Assembly: GCA_936914905.1 (NCBI GenBank)
Contig: CAKZGI010000292.1
Coordinates: 1 to 54,117, forward strand
DNA: 54,117 nucleotides
Source of the DNA: an uncultured Trichormus sp.
GTDB lineage: Bacteria; Cyanobacteriota; Cyanobacteriia; Cyanobacteriales; Nostocaceae
Direction: 5' to 3'
Within the stretch, counting starts at the first letter, position 1, and each line of letters starts with the position of its first letter. The notes beneath the pieces were generated by a model. It worked only from the letters and a program-made list of their open reading frames with translations. It searched no databases and was not told the DNA's origin. Positions 8,712 to 17,312 of this stretch are shown here, piece by piece. A program made the translations under genes and the position numbers.

Positions 8712-8873
8712 CTAAGGTCTAGTGACTACCATTATGTAATTCCTTCCTTCTTGTCCGACTGAATTCATACGGGAATAGGCTTGTTGGGATTTAGCGATCG
8801 CATTTTCATCTACATAGTGAATCAAATCATAAACTAGGGGATTTTCGAGAGTAAAAATACGTGGATTCTGCTA
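8712..8873 (-). pseudogene. C-terminal relic of an unrecognised gene
   Basis: The minus strand stays open for about 53 codons, ending in ...GRNYIMVVTRP and a stop at 8712-8714. Its composition looks protein-like (IHYVDENAIAKSQQAYSRM), and a HIP1 octamer lies inside it. No start codon is seen, and the DNA before it (8874-9251) is full of stops. I do not recognise the family. It is listed because the stretch looks like a true protein tail beside another relic. Confidence 0.35.
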
Positions 8874-9251
8874 GATCCCGTTAATATTGTGCTTATTGAG
8901 AATAGGAAAGAGAATTTGAGAGAAAATTGAATTAGTGATTACATTTTCAACTAGCGATTAACATTCACAAGAAGCTGATATCTGGCTTTTCTACAGAAGT
9001 TCATCATCTGTTTCACCGACTAACTCTAAATTATCTTAGAAGACGCAGAGAAATTGCTGGGTATAAACTTTTCTATCTATGCTTAGGCAAAACCTACGAC
9101 TGGCCAGTCCAAATATGTGCAGATCTCGATTTTTGTAGATATTCTCTGACGAGAGTCATAATTTCTGCTCCAAATAGTTTCTAATAGTGGCATTTATCAA
9201 GAGATAGAACTCAATAAATAAGTAGCTTCAGCCTTTTTTTACAGAGATTGT
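8874..9251. other. Decayed non-coding stretch
   Basis: This lies between two relics. Minus-strand scraps such as DWPVVGFA near 9090-9120 hint at further lost coding DNA, but stops occur every few dozen bases and nothing can be named. Confidence 0.4.
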
Positions 9252-9757
9252 AGCTTGCCCAAGATTCTATCTAAAATCTTCTCTATACAGTCTTGGCAAA
9301 CTTTGCATCTCCTCTAGCCTGTGGAGGTGGAAGATCAATTTTCACATTGATACTGATTTGACCATTCTCAATCAAAACTAATCGGTCTGCTAATACCACT
9401 TCTTCTTCCACATCATGGGTAATTAACAGTGATGTAAATCCTTTTTCTCACCACAAACGTTCTAATAATTACTGGATTTCGATAGGCCATTTTTGAGCGC
9501 GGTCTTCTAACCCCACTTCACGCAGCACTTTTAAAGCCGTTTGCTTCGATAAACTTTGGAAATTGAACCTATTAAACCTAACTCTATATTCCCCAATACC
9601 CGCTGCCAAGGTAACAAATGTGAATCATGAAACATGATGCGGATGGATAATTAATAGGTCTATCAAATATTTGCCACTTAATAAAACATCGCCACCAGTG
9701 GGAGCATTTAGCTCAGCTGTTAGACCCAAAATTGTACTTTTTTTGGCTAAAACGAAG
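9252..9757 (-). pseudogene. ABC transporter ATP-binding relic, SsuB/NrtD-like
   Basis: Minus-strand pieces read KKSTILGLTAELNAPTGGDV (degraded Walker A, GxGKST to AKKST), then after frame changes LREVGLEDRAQKWP, LLERLW, FTSLLITHDVEEEVVLADR (H-loop region), LVLIENGQISINVKIDLPPP and RGDAKFA. This is the order of aliphatic-sulfonate/nitrate-type ATPases. The part holding the LSGGQ signature and Walker B, about 45 residues, is deleted between WPIEIQ and LLERLW. Several stops and frameshifts are present, so the gene is dead. No permease or binding protein remains nearby. Confidence 0.75.
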
Positions 9758-10110
9758 ACAATTATGTCTTATAACATAAAATAAATTCTGCAAGAGGTCT
9801 AATGATTTTGACCCGGGTTTTCCATAAAAAACCTAAGAACCGAAATTAGTAACCGAAATTTTGTAGTTAGTCGTGTTTATTAACTTTATATCTAACTTAA
9901 TAGTAGTAATTCCTATTGAGCTCCAATGAATTCTAGTCGATTCTCCCATTCATTAATTGTTATATACTCAATACATCCATTTTTTTTAAGTGTGACAGTT
10001 TTGGGTGCAGAATATGCGATTTTTACTGCATAAAACCGGGAATTTCCGTCTAAGTTATTTATCCAAGAGGAGGTATACTTAAAAGTATAAGAAAGCCTTT
10101 GTATCTGATC
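9758..10110. other. AT-rich intergenic DNA between ssuB-like relic and the SOS promoter
   Basis: No gene is recognisable. The stretch contains runs such as ttttttt near 9990 and no strong hairpin. It separates decayed DNA from an intact small gene. Confidence 0.4.
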
Positions 10111-10139
10111 TTGTATATACAGTACATATGTACTATAAT
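10111..10139 (+). promoter_or_regulatory. Promoter with overlapping LexA (SOS) box
   Basis: A -35-like ttgtat (10111-10116) and a -10 tataat (10134-10139) are spaced by exactly 17 bases. The palindrome agtacatatgtact at 10121-10134 fills the spacer and touches the -10. It fits the cyanobacterial LexA consensus RGTAC-N3-DGTWCB at every position. Bound LexA would block RNA polymerase. The start codon of the downstream gene is about 60 bases away. Confidence 0.75.
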
Positions 10140-10198
10140 TATTTTATAGCGTCCACTCTCTGAAAGCCTTCTGGAAGATTCATTCAATCGATAGTTCT

Positions 10199-10462
10199 AT
10201 GATAAAGCATTACATTCTCAATCTTAATCCAACTGCCAAGTACGAATGGGAACGATACATATTACGTGACCCACTAACGGCAAAACGCCCAGACATTGCC
10301 AAATTAATTGCCGAAGCAGTGGCTGCGGACACAGGCAGTTATTTGGTGAGTGTGAAGATTGAAGTCACCGTCTTAGAGGAAGCAGGAGTACCATCAGTGG
10401 AACAACTTTCGCTGCCATTTCCAGAAGTTAATATTAATTCATCGAGGCGAGAAGCAGCGTAG
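10199..10462 (+). CDS. Small conserved-looking protein under a predicted SOS promoter
   Basis: This is an 87-residue protein with a mixed alpha/beta look and no membrane segment or signal peptide. Charged stretches (KYEWERYILRDPLTAKRPDIAKLIAEAVAADTG) are followed by a beta-like VSVKIEVTVLEEAG. I do not recognise the family. The ATG is at 10199, about 60 bases after the predicted transcription start; no strong Shine-Dalgarno is seen. The perfect LexA-type box in its promoter suggests induction after DNA damage. A hairpin at 10491-10520 follows the gene and faces the convergent GT4 gene. The function is unknown; an SOS role is inferred from the promoter only. Confidence 0.65.
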   Translation: MIKHYILNLNPTAKYEWERYILRDPLTAKRPDIAKLIAEAVAADTGSYLVSVKIEVTVLEEAGVPSVEQLSLPFPEVNINSSRREAA

Positions 10463-10490
10463 ATATAATATGAATCAACAAGTAGGGAAT

Positions 10491-10520
10491 AGGGTATAGA
10501 CTATTGATAGTCGATACCCT
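10491..10520. terminator. Long hairpin between convergent genes
   Basis: agggtatagactat and atagtcgataccct pair over 14 positions with one mismatch and a 2-base loop. It lies between the stop of the 87-residue gene and the stop of the convergent glycosyltransferase, so it can act in both directions. No clear T-run follows. Confidence 0.5.
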
Positions 10521-10550
10521 GTCCAATATTTAGTATTTATGGGAATTTCT

Positions 10551-11702
10551 TTATTGTACATTGTTCGCTAATAAATGGAGTAATTTACTAATCTCCTGAT
10601 TAATAGTTGTTACATCAAAACGCAAGCTAGCACTAACTCTGGCATTTTGACCGATAATTGCAGTTTTGTGCGGCTTATGAACACAGCTATTAATCACCTC
10701 TGCTAATTCCTGTGGGTTTCCTGGTGTGACTAAAAAACCATTGATTTCATGTTCTACTAATTCCATTACCCCTCCAGCTTTAGCCGCTACCACAGGTTTA
10801 CCACACAGCATAGCTTCAACAATAACTCTGCCAAAAGGTTCAGGTGCTGTTGATGTATGTGTCACTAAATCACAAGTTGTCATTAATTGGGGAATATCAG
10901 CGCGAAATCCTAAAAATTTAACCCTGTCTTCTAATCCCAAAGAGGTAACTTTCTGGTATAAATCTTTTACATAATATTGTTCACCAAATAAAGCATCACC
11001 TACTAAAATTGCTGTGATATTTTCTGGAGATTGCGCAAGTGCATTAATTAAAATATGCTGCCCTTTCCAAGGAGATAACCGGCTGAAATGCCCAATTATA
11101 AATTTATCCTGTAAATCTAATTCTTGTTTTATTCTTATAACACTCTCTGCGGAAATTCGGTAATTTTTTAATTCAAAGCCATTATAGACAACTTCAACAA
11201 TATCTGATTTTCCTCCAGCTTCTAAAAATGCCTGTTTACTAGCTTGGGAATTAGCAATTACTAAGGAAGCAAACTGATTAATTAAAGTAATAGCAACACG
11301 TAAATTAGTTGTGCTAAAATGTTCGACAGAGAGAATATCGTGTAAATGATAAACTAAAGGACGACGAGATAAAAGACTCGCAATAGCACCCACAACTAAG
11401 GCTTTTTGAGTATTGGCGTAGATTAAATCATATTTTCTGGCACGTTGCATTACTTGATTAATTAGGGGTATGAGTTGACCTAAACTCCCTAATGCTGCTA
11501 ACAAACCACTATCTTTATTAACTTTAATAGCTTGATTTGATAAAATTTCTACAGGTATTTTATGCTCCTGTAGTGATATTCTAAAATCACCATCTGCAAA
11601 TAAACCTACAAGAGAACTATGAGCATATGGTTTAGCAATATCTATTAAACATAACTCAGCACCACCTAGTTTACCACTTTGATCCAAAAACAAAATTTTC
11701 AT
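10551..11702 (-). CDS. Family 4 glycosyltransferase, last gene of the HEP island
   Basis: This is a 383-residue GT4 (GT-B fold) enzyme. The N-terminal acceptor-binding half starts MKILFLDQSGKLGGAEL; GGAE is the usual GT4 glycine loop. In the C-terminal nucleotide-sugar half, FIIGHFSRLSPWKGQHILINA begins the donor domain, and EPFGRVIVEAMLCGKPVVA is the E-x7-E motif. It is cytoplasmic, adding one sugar to a lipid-linked repeat. The gene is followed by a hairpin and preceded on the same strand by another GT4 with a ~50 bp gap, so the two are likely co-transcribed. In Anabaena the HEP island also ends with adjacent glycosyltransferases. Sugar specificity cannot be read from the sequence. Confidence 0.88.
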   Translation of the reverse strand: MKILFLDQSGKLGGAELCLIDIAKPYAHSSLVGLFADGDFRISLQEHKIPVEILSNQAIKVNKDSGLLAALGSLGQLIPLINQVMQRARKYDLIYANTQKALVVGAIASLLSRRPLVYHLHDILSVEHFSTTNLRVAITLINQFASLVIANSQASKQAFLEAGGKSDIVEVVYNGFELKNYRISAESVIRIKQELDLQDKFIIGHFSRLSPWKGQHILINALAQSPENITAILVGDALFGEQYYVKDLYQKVTSLGLEDRVKFLGFRADIPQLMTTCDLVTHTSTAPEPFGRVIVEAMLCGKPVVAAKAGGVMELVEHEINGFLVTPGNPQELAEVINSCVHKPHKTAIIGQNARVSASLRFDVTTINQEISKLLHLLANNVQ

Positions 11703-11751
11703 TATCCTATTTTTTAATTTGTATTAGTCTGTATTTATCTACGGTTGATTT

Positions 11752-12930
11752 CTAAATTTTTCTAGATAAAATAACTTGCCTTACTTTTTGAGCAATATTA
11801 GTCCAATCATAATTTGTGATTGTGTAAGAGCGGCATTCTTCTCTAGTAGGTAAAGGAATTTTTTCTAAAATTGCTAATTCTAATTTCTCTGCAATGCTTC
11901 TAACTGTAATAGAATCAGTAATTAAATCTGGTGAAAGTACTTGTAAAATTTCTGGCATTCCCCCTACTGGTGTACATAGAACTGGAGTACCACAGGCTAA
12001 AGATTCGAGGATTGCTAATCCAAAACCTTCAAAAGATTGACTAGGCATTACAGTTAAATTAGCAGCTTGATAAGCTATTGGTAAATCTTTATCTGGTAAA
12101 AAGCCTAAGAATTGAACGTTGCTTTCTAGTCCTAGTTCTAGAACTTGTTTTTCGAGTATTTCTTGAAGATGACCACGACCAGCTATAGCTAACCAAATAT
12201 CAGGAATTCTCGGTTTAATTATTGCCAATGCTTGCAATAGTCTATCAATTCCCATGCGATGTACTAAACGGCGAGATGTGAATAATATCACTCGATCAGT
12301 CGGCCAATTTATTTTTAATCTTGCATCTTGACGAGATAGATTATTCTGAAAGTGGTGAATATCAACTCCGCCAGGTATAATGTTGATTTTGCTCCAAGGA
12401 ATTTGATATCTTCGATGTAAAATATTACCAAAATCTCGACTCAAAACTATAAAGCGATCGCACCGATTATAAGTATTTTTTTCTATCAACTTCCATTTCA
12501 GCCAAATACTAAGTTTCTGGTCTACAATTTCTTCTCGACTTTCAGAAGCCCAAGGTCCATGAAAATTAAAAGTAACTGGTACGTCTTTAGGTAAAAGATC
12601 CATAATTGGAAAGCTATATAATGCAAAATGTAGATTAATAGCGTCTGGTTTTTCCAATCTGCTTTTCTGAAAATTGCTGCGAATTGACCACAGTCTTTGC
12701 CAAATAGGACTATCTGGATCAGCTAAATTAGTTAGCTTAATAGGTATATTTTTGGCCTCACTTGGTAAACCTACACCACATAATTCTACCTGATCTTGAT
12801 TCTCTGCTAATTTATGAGTTAGTTCATGAGTATACCTTTCCAATCCTCCTGGGGTTTTGGGAAACCAGCCAGTTCCCAATGTGAGGATAGATGCAGAACT
12901 TGATTCATAACTTTTTTTGTTACCTTCCAC
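11752..12930 (-). CDS. Family 4 glycosyltransferase
   Basis: This GT4 enzyme has 392 residues. GWFPKTPGGLERYTHEL near residue 22 is the acceptor-side glycine loop. RVILFTSRRLVHRMGIDRLLQA begins the donor domain, and EGFGLAILESLACGTPVL carries the E-x7-E motif. There is no membrane segment. It is the first gene of a short two-gene run on the minus strand, with about 800 bp of non-coding DNA before it that also serves the divergent secreted-protein gene. Its position matches the distal glycosyltransferases of the HEP island. Donor and acceptor are unknown. Confidence 0.87.
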   Translation of the reverse strand: MEGNKKSYESSSASILTLGTGWFPKTPGGLERYTHELTHKLAENQDQVELCGVGLPSEAKNIPIKLTNLADPDSPIWQRLWSIRSNFQKSRLEKPDAINLHFALYSFPIMDLLPKDVPVTFNFHGPWASESREEIVDQKLSIWLKWKLIEKNTYNRCDRFIVLSRDFGNILHRRYQIPWSKINIIPGGVDIHHFQNNLSRQDARLKINWPTDRVILFTSRRLVHRMGIDRLLQALAIIKPRIPDIWLAIAGRGHLQEILEKQVLELGLESNVQFLGFLPDKDLPIAYQAANLTVMPSQSFEGFGLAILESLACGTPVLCTPVGGMPEILQVLSPDLITDSITVRSIAEKLELAILEKIPLPTREECRSYTITNYDWTNIAQKVRQVILSRKI

Positions 12931-13768
12931 CTAATTATCTCCTCTAAGGAATTTAGTTTGCTTCCACACTAAAATCAACTTTTTTACATTCAGTGCTTAA
13001 TTACTATTACTGAGAGGTTGAAATTCTCAACACTGTATTTAGTATTTTGGTTTGACTACTTATTCCTTGATGTACAAGCCCTCAGATTTATCCGTGGAAT
13101 TAATCCAAATCAAAAATTGGATTACCTGATTCAATTTATGATCAAAATCATCACTTGACTAAACTGTCAATCCGGTTAAAAAATCATTAATCAGTCTAGT
13201 TTTCAATAAATTATTCTTATATAAAGTGATTCTACTAGGATAAGTCAGTGTTAATTATAACAATTTAATTATTTTAACTATTCTGTACATATGATAGATG
13301 TTACTTCTCATAATCGATTTAAAAAAAGGATAATTACCAGGATATATGCTCAAGATTTTCTCTTTTCCGTGCATAATTCTCTGTCCACCTTCTAGGATTT
13401 AGGATTTACTTCATCAGTATATCTATTTGTAGCAGTAATTTTTTATCAGTCCTGTATTCAAGTTTACTTAACTAGTATTTTTTGTTACACTTTTCTAATC
13501 TAAATCAGACTTTGCTCTCGATTGATAATTGCTGTGTTAGAAAAATGTATTTTCTTTATGAAGTTTCGATAAAAATATATAATTAACAACATTTATTTGT
13601 TAGGTTATTTATGTCTTATACAGATGCATATACCAATTCTCCATTACATATAACAATCCTACTTACTCTACACTCTGTAATTAGTGGGAAATTGTGCAAT
13701 ATATCAAAGTCGAACAACCATAATTTTTTCAGTAATGATAATTGCTAATATGCAATCAGAGCAATTAT
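12931..13768. other. Divergent intergenic region between a GT4 and the secreted propeller gene
   Basis: About 840 bp of very AT-rich DNA has no plausible ORF. It must hold the promoters of both divergent genes. I could not fix a defined operator, and no GTAN8TAC site was found by eye. Its length is unusual for this strain's active genes and suggests a complex control region or lost DNA. Confidence 0.4.
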
Positions 13769-15991
13769 ATGAGAAATAGATTCATTTCCCAAGTTGGGAA
13801 TATCAGTTACAAGCTGAATCAAATTATCAAGAATTCAATTCAGAGTAGATATGGAGGCACAAAAACGGCCTTCAATTTTTTACTCAGTCTAACTTGTGGA
13901 TTAATGGCGATATTCATGGGTATGACAATGGACTCAGCCACGACAAAGACCACTACAGTATCTGCATTCACTTATCAAACTTCTTGGCTTGGTAATACTA
14001 TAGGCAAAGGTAAATTACGAGTCCAAAATAATGTAGAGGCAATGTATGTAACAACAGATGGTCAAATTTATACTAATAGTTATTGGGATGAGGCTGGAGG
14101 AGAAGCAGGAATATATAAAGACGGTAAAGTTATCGGTTTTCTAGAAGATATTCATGGCTGGAATCGTCTTGGTGGTAAAGCAGTAACGGCCAATAGCAAA
14201 TATATTTATATTGCTATGTCCCAAAGTGGAATGAATAATGGAAAAGACGATTATCCACCAGAAGGTAAAATTTGGTATTGTGTCAGACGTTATAATTTAG
14301 CAGGAAAATCCGTACCCTTCCCGGGAGGTAATGGCTGGGATAAAAGTATGTTAATTATCAGTGAAAAAAATGAAGTAACTGGATTAGCAACTGTAGGTAA
14401 TAAATTATTTATCAGTAATGCTGCTTCTAACATTGTGCGGATTTTCAATACTGAAACAATGCACAAGATAGGTAAATTTACTGTTACTAATCCTGGAGGA
14501 ATAGCCATTGATCCACAAGGAGATTTGTGGATTATTCAAACTCAAAAAGGCACTATAGTTGGTCAGATTGTCCATTATTCCCAAACAGGAAAAAAGTTAC
14601 CGCAACAAATTGTAGATGTAGTTGATCCAACAGCTATAGCAACTTACAAACAGGATAGGTTATTAGTAGCAGAAAATGGTATCCGTCAACAAGTACTGAT
14701 TTACAATGTCAAAAATCAGCCTGTACAAGTAGGAACATTAGGGACTAAAAATGGTATCTATAGTGGTGTTCCTGGTGAAGTTCAAAGTCTAAAATTCTAT
14801 GGAATTACGGGAGTTGGTACAGACAGCACAGGCAATATATATATCAATAACAATGGTTTTAATAAATCAGGTACAGATTTGAGAAAATTTTCCGGATCGG
14901 GAAAACAACAATGGCAATTATTAGGTTTAATATTTGTAGATAATGCAGATACTGACCCCAAAAGTGATGGTGTAGATGTATTCACCAAGCATGAAAAATA
15001 CTTGATAGATTATAGTAAACCATCTGGTAAACAATGGACCTATAAAGTCTACACACTTAATCCTTTTAAATATCCTCAAGATCCTCGTTTACATACATCC
15101 CCAGATGGGCCTATTTTCCGTCGTATTCAAGGGAAGCCTTTTTTATTCCTCACAGATATGTTTGGCAGCTTACTGCAAATTTATCGTTTCCAACCAACTA
15201 CAGATGGTAATATTGCTATTCCTGCGGGGCTATTTGTAGTAACTAATGATAAAGGTAAATCCATTGAGGGTAATTGGCCTCCCTATCAACCAGCCAAAGG
15301 TGAATGGATTTGGCGAGATAAAAATGGTAATGGTGCATTTGATAAAAATGAATATGACAGCAGTGAAGATTATCCCTACATAGGTGGTTGGTGGGTAGAT
15401 ACTAAAGGTGATGTTTGGAAAACTTTGCGAACTGAAGATGGTATTCGTCATTATCCTTTACAGGGATTAGATAGTAAAGGAAATCCCATCTATACTTATA
15501 ATTCAATACAAAAACACAAAACTCCTAGTGTGTTTAAAGATTTGCGGCACATTGAGTATTTTCCTGAAACAGATACTATGTATTTATCAGGTTTTACACA
15601 AGCACATCCCGCTTCTGGTGATGATACCAGGGTTATAGGATCAGAAATTGCCCGGTTTGATAATTGGACTAAAGGAAATCGCACTCCTAAATGGCGGACT
15701 GTGGTTCCTTATGATTCCACTGGGAAGCGTGAAGTTTCTACTGCGGCCATGAGTGTAGCTGGTGATTATGTGTTTGCGGTGACAGTGAGAACCGCAGAGG
15801 TTTATATCTATAAAGCTGCTACAGGTAAACTTGTACTTAAGTTCGGTCCTGGTCCAGAAGTTGGTGGAGAAAGTGGCTGGGTTGATATCCCCCACGGTAT
15901 CCGGGCTTTTCGCCGTGCTAATGGTGAATACTTATTGTTTGCAGAGGAAAATATGAACGGAAAAGTGATTATTTATCGTTTTTCAATGTGA
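13769..15991 (+). CDS. Large secreted or membrane-anchored NHL/beta-propeller-type protein
   Basis: This is a 740-residue protein if started at ATG 13769; a TTG start nine codons upstream is also open. A hydrophobic segment at about residues 34-54 after a basic N-terminus suggests a signal or anchor. The rest is rich in Gly, Asn, Tyr and Thr, with repeated beta-blade motifs (VTGLATVGNKLFISNAASN, GIAIDPQGDLWII, GITGVGTDSTGNIYINNNG), as in NHL or SMP-30-like propellers. DKNGNGAFDKNE at 517-528 fits an EF-hand/dockerin-type calcium loop. It is probably outside the cytoplasmic membrane. No catalytic residues can be named. It lies inside the HEP region on the opposite strand, so a role in binding or modifying envelope polysaccharide is possible but inferred. 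Confidence 0.75.
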   Translation: MRNRFISQVGNISYKLNQIIKNSIQSRYGGTKTAFNFLLSLTCGLMAIFMGMTMDSATTKTTTVSAFTYQTSWLGNTIGKGKLRVQNNVEAMYVTTDGQIYTNSYWDEAGGEAGIYKDGKVIGFLEDIHGWNRLGGKAVTANSKYIYIAMSQSGMNNGKDDYPPEGKIWYCVRRYNLAGKSVPFPGGNGWDKSMLIISEKNEVTGLATVGNKLFISNAASNIVRIFNTETMHKIGKFTVTNPGGIAIDPQGDLWIIQTQKGTIVGQIVHYSQTGKKLPQQIVDVVDPTAIATYKQDRLLVAENGIRQQVLIYNVKNQPVQVGTLGTKNGIYSGVPGEVQSLKFYGITGVGTDSTGNIYINNNGFNKSGTDLRKFSGSGKQQWQLLGLIFVDNADTDPKSDGVDVFTKHEKYLIDYSKPSGKQWTYKVYTLNPFKYPQDPRLHTSPDGPIFRRIQGKPFLFLTDMFGSLLQIYRFQPTTDGNIAIPAGLFVVTNDKGKSIEGNWPPYQPAKGEWIWRDKNGNGAFDKNEYDSSEDYPYIGGWWVDTKGDVWKTLRTEDGIRHYPLQGLDSKGNPIYTYNSIQKHKTPSVFKDLRHIEYFPETDTMYLSGFTQAHPASGDDTRVIGSEIARFDNWTKGNRTPKWRTVVPYDSTGKREVSTAAMSVAGDYVFAVTVRTAEVYIYKAATGKLVLKFGPGPEVGGESGWVDIPHGIRAFRRANGEYLLFAEENMNGKVIIYRFSM

Positions 15992-16469
15992 GGAAAAAAA
16001 TTCCTAAAATCCAGTAAGAAATTTGAAGTTGTATTGTTTTAGTTTTACTAAACCCCTATTTAAAATTTTTCATACATTGTTTGTTCCCACAAGATCAGCA
16101 AAATATCAATCATATTAGGTGGGGCTAATTACTGGCAATATTTTCCTATTTCCTCCTTGATCTAGCAAATTAGATTTCCATATATTTAGAGAAGAAGTGC
16201 TGAGTTACCGCTGACCTATTCCTCATATTGATAAGGCAAATTCACAGAAGAAATAAATACGATGGTTCATATTCAATTCTAATCAAAAACAAATACCTGT
16301 TGCTTTTCAAGATATGATTACACGGGTTATAACAAATGTTAATTCAGGTCAATTTTAACCTGGGCTGAAAAAACTCACAACCTCAATTACTACTAAATAA
16401 GTATTTGACTTTTTTAAATAAAAAGAACAAATGGATAAGACTAGTCTGGTTAAATGAGGAAAACTTATT
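15992..16469. other. Non-coding stretch downstream of the propeller gene
   Basis: It is AT-rich with scattered stops in all frames and no recognisable terminator or repeat. It ends where the PIG-L relic begins to be readable. Confidence 0.4.
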
Positions 16470-17188
16470 CCCAATGATTTACTAACCCAAATACAATATG
16501 TTCATGCAAATTTACTCTCTAGATGGATTTTATATTGGGGAAGTCAGCCATTAAAATTTAGTCATAAATCAGGAATGGTTTTTCTCCCCATCAAGATGAT
16601 GAAACCTTGGGTTGTGGTGGAATGATCGCCCAAAAAAGGGAGCAAGGACTATCTGTAGTTGTCACCTTTTTAACTGATGGAAGAGGTTCACATAGTTCAG
16701 ACCTAAATATTCAAAATCAAATTATTCAGATTCGTAGACAAGAGTCCTTAAATGCGTTAGGTATTTTGGGAGTACAGCCTTCAGAGATTTACTTTTTGGA
16801 TAAACCAGATGGCACTTTAGCAAATTTAAAAGCAGAGGAAAGAGAACAAACAATTAAACAAATTTCTGAATTGCTAAAGCGTTATCAACCAGGAGAAGTT
16901 TATGTTCCTCATCATAAGGATTGCCATAAAGATCATTAGGCAACATTTTATTTGGTTAAAGAAGCGATCACACAAGCAGAAATTACGGTAGAACTCCTAC
17001 AGTATCCGATTTGGGTATTCTGGAGAGCGCCCTTATTTATCCTTTTAAAATTAAATGACATTAAAGCAGCTTATCGGTTATCTGTTAAAACAGTACAAGA
17101 GAAGAAAAATCAAGCGATCGCAGCCTACCCTTCCCAAATAAAAACCCTACCTAGTGGCTTTATTAACCGATTTTTAAATTTATCATAA
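16470..17188 (+). pseudogene. PIG-L/LmbE-type N-acetyl-sugar deacetylase, broken
   Basis: The intact family removes an N-acetyl group from amino sugars using zinc. The zinc motif SPHQDDETLGCGG is read at about 16583-16621, and GRGSHSS and the RRQESLNALGILG block follow. VPHHKDCHKDH ends in a TAG at 16937-16939, but the same frame continues to a normal-looking end at 17188 (ITQAEITVEL..YPIWVFWRAP..VKTVQEKK.QAIAAYPSQ). Upstream, LSRWILYWGSQPLKFSHKSG is in another frame and joins at a run of five T (16578-16582). At least one frameshift and one nonsense mutation are present. It stands just before a GT4 on the same strand, so a sugar-modifying step appears to have been lost. Confidence 0.8.
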
Positions 17189-17312
17189 ATCTTCTTTAAA
17201 TCTGAAGATTAGTTACTGCCAATTTATTTATTTTTGAATTGAATTAAGGTGGAATATCCAGTAGTAAGCGTCATGATATTCGTTGAAAATACTTGTCATG
17301 GAGAGAAATTAA

